Below are positions 61,860 through 64,000 of a stretch of 64,000 nt of DNA, in pieces. Numbering within the stretch: position 1 is the first letter of the stretch; every line of letters begins with the position of its first letter. Where the stretch lies: contig PAPY01000040.1 of the NCBI GenBank assembly GCA_002709565.1, forward strand, positions 1-64,000, read 5' to 3'. Under the pieces are notes generated by a model that worked only from the letters and a program-made list of their open reading frames with translations, was not told the origin of the DNA and did no database searches. The DNA comes from Legionellales bacterium (GTDB lineage: Bacteria; Pseudomonadota; Gammaproteobacteria; UBA1113). Made by a program: the position numbers and the translations under genes.

Positions 61860-64000
61860 TTACCCCAATTTCTCCGGCAAACTAAAATCTTGTAGCAAAT
61901 TTGGCGTAAATGGATTCAAGTCTGTTTTACTGGTGATAGTTGTTGCGGTGGAGAAACCATTCAAGTCAAAGGCGACGTTCAGTTGCTTCGGTGAATTGGT
62001 CGTAGTAATGGTAGCTTTGTCTAAGACGCGCAACCAAGCCCAGGGGCCTGCTTCAGTTTGCTTGTTGGTATCATGATTATTGTCAGTATAGGCAATGGTG
62101 GCAGAATGCATGGCAGAGTCATCAGGCCATTGGAAATTGGCCGGCTTGTTGCTCGCTGGCTTGAAGCTACCATGCTGCTTATCGATATCCAGACTGAATT
62201 CAGCAAGATTGTTATCTAATTCTTTAGCGCTAACACTGAAGGCCACATTCACTTGGACACTATTATCAGGGAAAAACACACTCTGGATAATAGCAGCTTG
62301 GTGTAATGTAGTAATGATGTCATCATTAAAACCAATGGCTAAGCCATCGACTTTTTGCCAGGTCCACTTGCCTTGTTTAGTATCAATAAATGGGAATAAA
62401 TAATTCGCGAAAAAACTATTCAGTACACCATTGGGGGAGAAGAATTGATTGAACGCGGCCAAACTGGTATCGGTTAAGGCTTGTTTATCCATGGGATAGT
62501 GACCACTGATGTCATTATTATAAGCGGGTACTACCGTGCTCGCCCATTGTTGACTGATATAGTGATTGGCATCTTTTAAAATATAACGCCAACTATTCTC
62601 GGTAATATTAGCCAACCACCCTTTAATAGGTTGTGGTGCATTGTAGGCGGCTTTGAGCAATGCATCAAAGGCGTCGTCTTTACCTTTGATCACCATACGA
62701 ATTTTGGCGGTGTTAAATGCCATTTTGTTAGGTTCGCTGTCGGTGGTGATGTTCAGCAAAATTGTTTTGAGTTGCAATAAATTGCCGTGCAGAGAGTTCG
62801 ATGATTTGCTATTAATATCCGCCATGGTCTTATGGAAACGGGCAAACTTGATAGACACTGGTGTGGGTAGGTTGTCATAACTCAGGTGGGTGTTGTTATC
62901 GATAGCATTCAGTATCGTTAATAGTGGCGAGCTCTCAGCGGATAAGGCGTCAATTACCTGTATGGCTTGTTCAAGGTTCGCAATATTCACCATGTCTAAG
63001 GGTTCGAGCGTGGCTTGCCAGGCCGCCGTGTAGGCTTTCATGTAATGATCCCGCAATTGCCGGAACCAGGCGTCGTCGACAGTTTTTTTGTGGGTAGTAT
63101 TGCCCAGGACCCAGTTACCAGTCACGGCTTCTTGGACTGCAGCAGGCAATAATTCATTATAAACTTTAGCGAAATTCGTTTTGGTATAGATAGCCGGGAT
63201 AGACAGCGTGTTGTCTTTTGCCTTAAAAATCTTGCCATAGGCATTGCCCGAAGGAATACTGAGACTGAGTGGCGGATGTTCTAAGGCAAAATCATTCTCA
63301 AGTACGGTCATCGTTAATTGTTCAGGGGGCAAATGCGTCAATGCTTTGCGGGCTTGTTGGATTAATGCTGGATTTAGTTTAATGGGTTGTGGCTGATGAG
63401 CGAACAAGTAGTCCAAGTGGCTTTGTAATTGTTGTCGTTTTTCATCACTGTTAATTTGCTCGGCCCAGTGTTGTTGTACCCAATGACTAACAACAGACTG
63501 GTCTAATTGTTGTGGCGAGCCCAACATTAAATACGCTTCTAACGCGCTGTATAAGCTAGCCCCATCAATGTGTTTGCTATCGTGTAGCTGCTCGTGAATA
63601 TTTTGTTGTACCGCTAAACTGACAATGGATTGAATGGCATTAAGGTAAGCAAGTTCTGCGCTTTTAGCAATACGTTCTTGATGACGGTGAGCAAAGGGTG
63701 TAATGCGTTGGAAATTGTTATTCTGCAAATTACTCGCTGCCAGACCCAGAGCGTTAATAGCATCCAATGCTTGGCTTTCATCAAGGTGCTTTTGGGGTTG
63801 TTGCACGAGCACATCATAGTGGGCCATGGCAGACTCTGCTTGATTGACTTGCAAGAATGACGTCGAAAAATTATGGGTCCAATAGGCACCGGTGGCAATG
63901 ACTAACAAGCCTGCGGCACTCAAGGTCAAAGGCTGTAGCCATTTGTCTGTGGTCTTAGCTGGTGTCTCTTGCAATAGTTGTAACCGTTGGGCTTCAAGGA
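61860..64000 (-). CDS. icmF: Dot/Icm protein IcmF, N-terminal part outside window
   Basis: At least 712 codons visible; the frame is open to base 64000, so the N-terminal NTPase domain lies beyond. The visible part begins just before the third membrane helix (LTLSAAGLLVIATGAYW) and includes the long periplasmic region, ending with GPWAWLRVLDKATIT and a beta-rich C-terminus, as in TssM at 13137. IcmF with DotU/IcmH stabilises the Dot/Icm core. Convergent to icmB; this position after icmB matches L. pneumophila gene order, but the strand is opposite to the icm genes. Confidence 0.85.
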   Translation of the reverse strand, partial: LEAQRLQLLQETPAKTTDKWLQPLTLSAAGLLVIATGAYWTHNFSTSFLQVNQAESAMAHYDVLVQQPQKHLDESQALDAINALGLAASNLQNNNFQRITPFAHRHQERIAKSAELAYLNAIQSIVSLAVQQNIHEQLHDSKHIDGASLYSALEAYLMLGSPQQLDQSVVSHWVQQHWAEQINSDEKRQQLQSHLDYLFAHQPQPIKLNPALIQQARKALTHLPPEQLTMTVLENDFALEHPPLSLSIPSGNAYGKIFKAKDNTLSIPAIYTKTNFAKVYNELLPAAVQEAVTGNWVLGNTTHKKTVDDAWFRQLRDHYMKAYTAAWQATLEPLDMVNIANLEQAIQVIDALSAESSPLLTILNAIDNNTHLSYDNLPTPVSIKFARFHKTMADINSKSSNSLHGNLLQLKTILLNITTDSEPNKMAFNTAKIRMVIKGKDDAFDALLKAAYNAPQPIKGWLANITENSWRYILKDANHYISQQWASTVVPAYNNDISGHYPMDKQALTDTSLAAFNQFFSPNGVLNSFFANYLFPFIDTKQGKWTWQKVDGLAIGFNDDIITTLHQAAIIQSVFFPDNSVQVNVAFSVSAKELDNNLAEFSLDIDKQHGSFKPASNKPANFQWPDDSAMHSATIAYTDNNHDTNKQTEAGPWAWLRVLDKATITTTNSPKQLNVAFDLNGFSTATTITSKTDLNPFTPNLLQDFSLPEKLG

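Overview
The window reads as chromosomal DNA of an intracellular gammaproteobacterium of the order Legionellales. The basis is a long, collinear Dot/Icm type IVB secretion block (icmN, two icmL-type genes, icmK, icmE, icmG, icmC, icmD, icmJ, icmB, icmF; 50.6-64.0 kb) together with gammaproteobacterial housekeeping genes (parE/parC, efp/epmB, waaA, folA, folB-folK, rpoH, tolC-pcm). Two full-length IcmL-type proteins with no short IcmM recall the Coxiella arrangement more than the Legionella pneumophila one. I cannot name genus or species. No tRNA, rRNA, CRISPR array or complete insertion sequence was seen.

Layout. 0-10.5 kb: the 3' part of rsmJ entered by a palindromic repeat, a MATE exporter, an ACT-domain malic enzyme, a degenerate LytM/M23-like protein, rpoH behind a CIRCE operator, a DUF2845-type secreted protein, an Rpn-type fragment, a leftward adenosine deaminase-like/folB/folK/ychJ operon and a periplasmic DsbC/DsbG-like protein. 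10.5-17.4 kb: a tight five-gene block of type VI secretion homologues, tssJ-tssK-tssL-tssM-tagF, with no tube, sheath, spike, ClpV or remaining baseplate genes in the window. 17.4-35.4 kb: mainly housekeeping genes, including cytochrome oxidase subunit III, folate and nucleotide enzymes, Kdo transferase, an ATPase with an AT-rich palindromic upstream region, tolC-pcm and topoisomerase IV. 35.5-49.2 kb: an accessory region with four large proteins I cannot assign to families. Two are probable tandem paralogues and two end in low-complexity segments with membrane helices; all are candidate Dot/Icm effectors. They are interspersed with a ParDE toxin-antitoxin pair, a PilZ-like protein and the efp/epmB pair. 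49.2-64 kb: a cytochrome P450 and then the Dot/Icm block, ending in an icmF that runs off the window.

Working together. IcmN/DotK, IcmK/DotH, IcmE/DotG and IcmG/DotF are envelope-complex parts; the IcmL-type proteins, IcmC/DotE and IcmD/DotP are membrane or periplasmic parts; IcmB/DotO supplies ATPase activity; IcmJ/DotN belongs to the cytoplasmic coupling complex; IcmF helps stabilise the machine. The large unassigned proteins beside this block are plausible cargo. The same window carries two IcmF-family proteins, one of Dot/Icm type and one of TssM type.

Main points of interest: a palindromic repeat family whose copies differ by compensating stem changes and which enters a coding frame; CIRCE in front of rpoH; the isolated JKLM-TagF block; a dispersed 65-base element at the 3' ends of tagF and tolC; a short IcmE/DotG with a glycine-rich linker; a dense set of hairpins between icmL and icmK; and paired effector candidates. 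All functions are inferred from reading the sequence; no database search was run.
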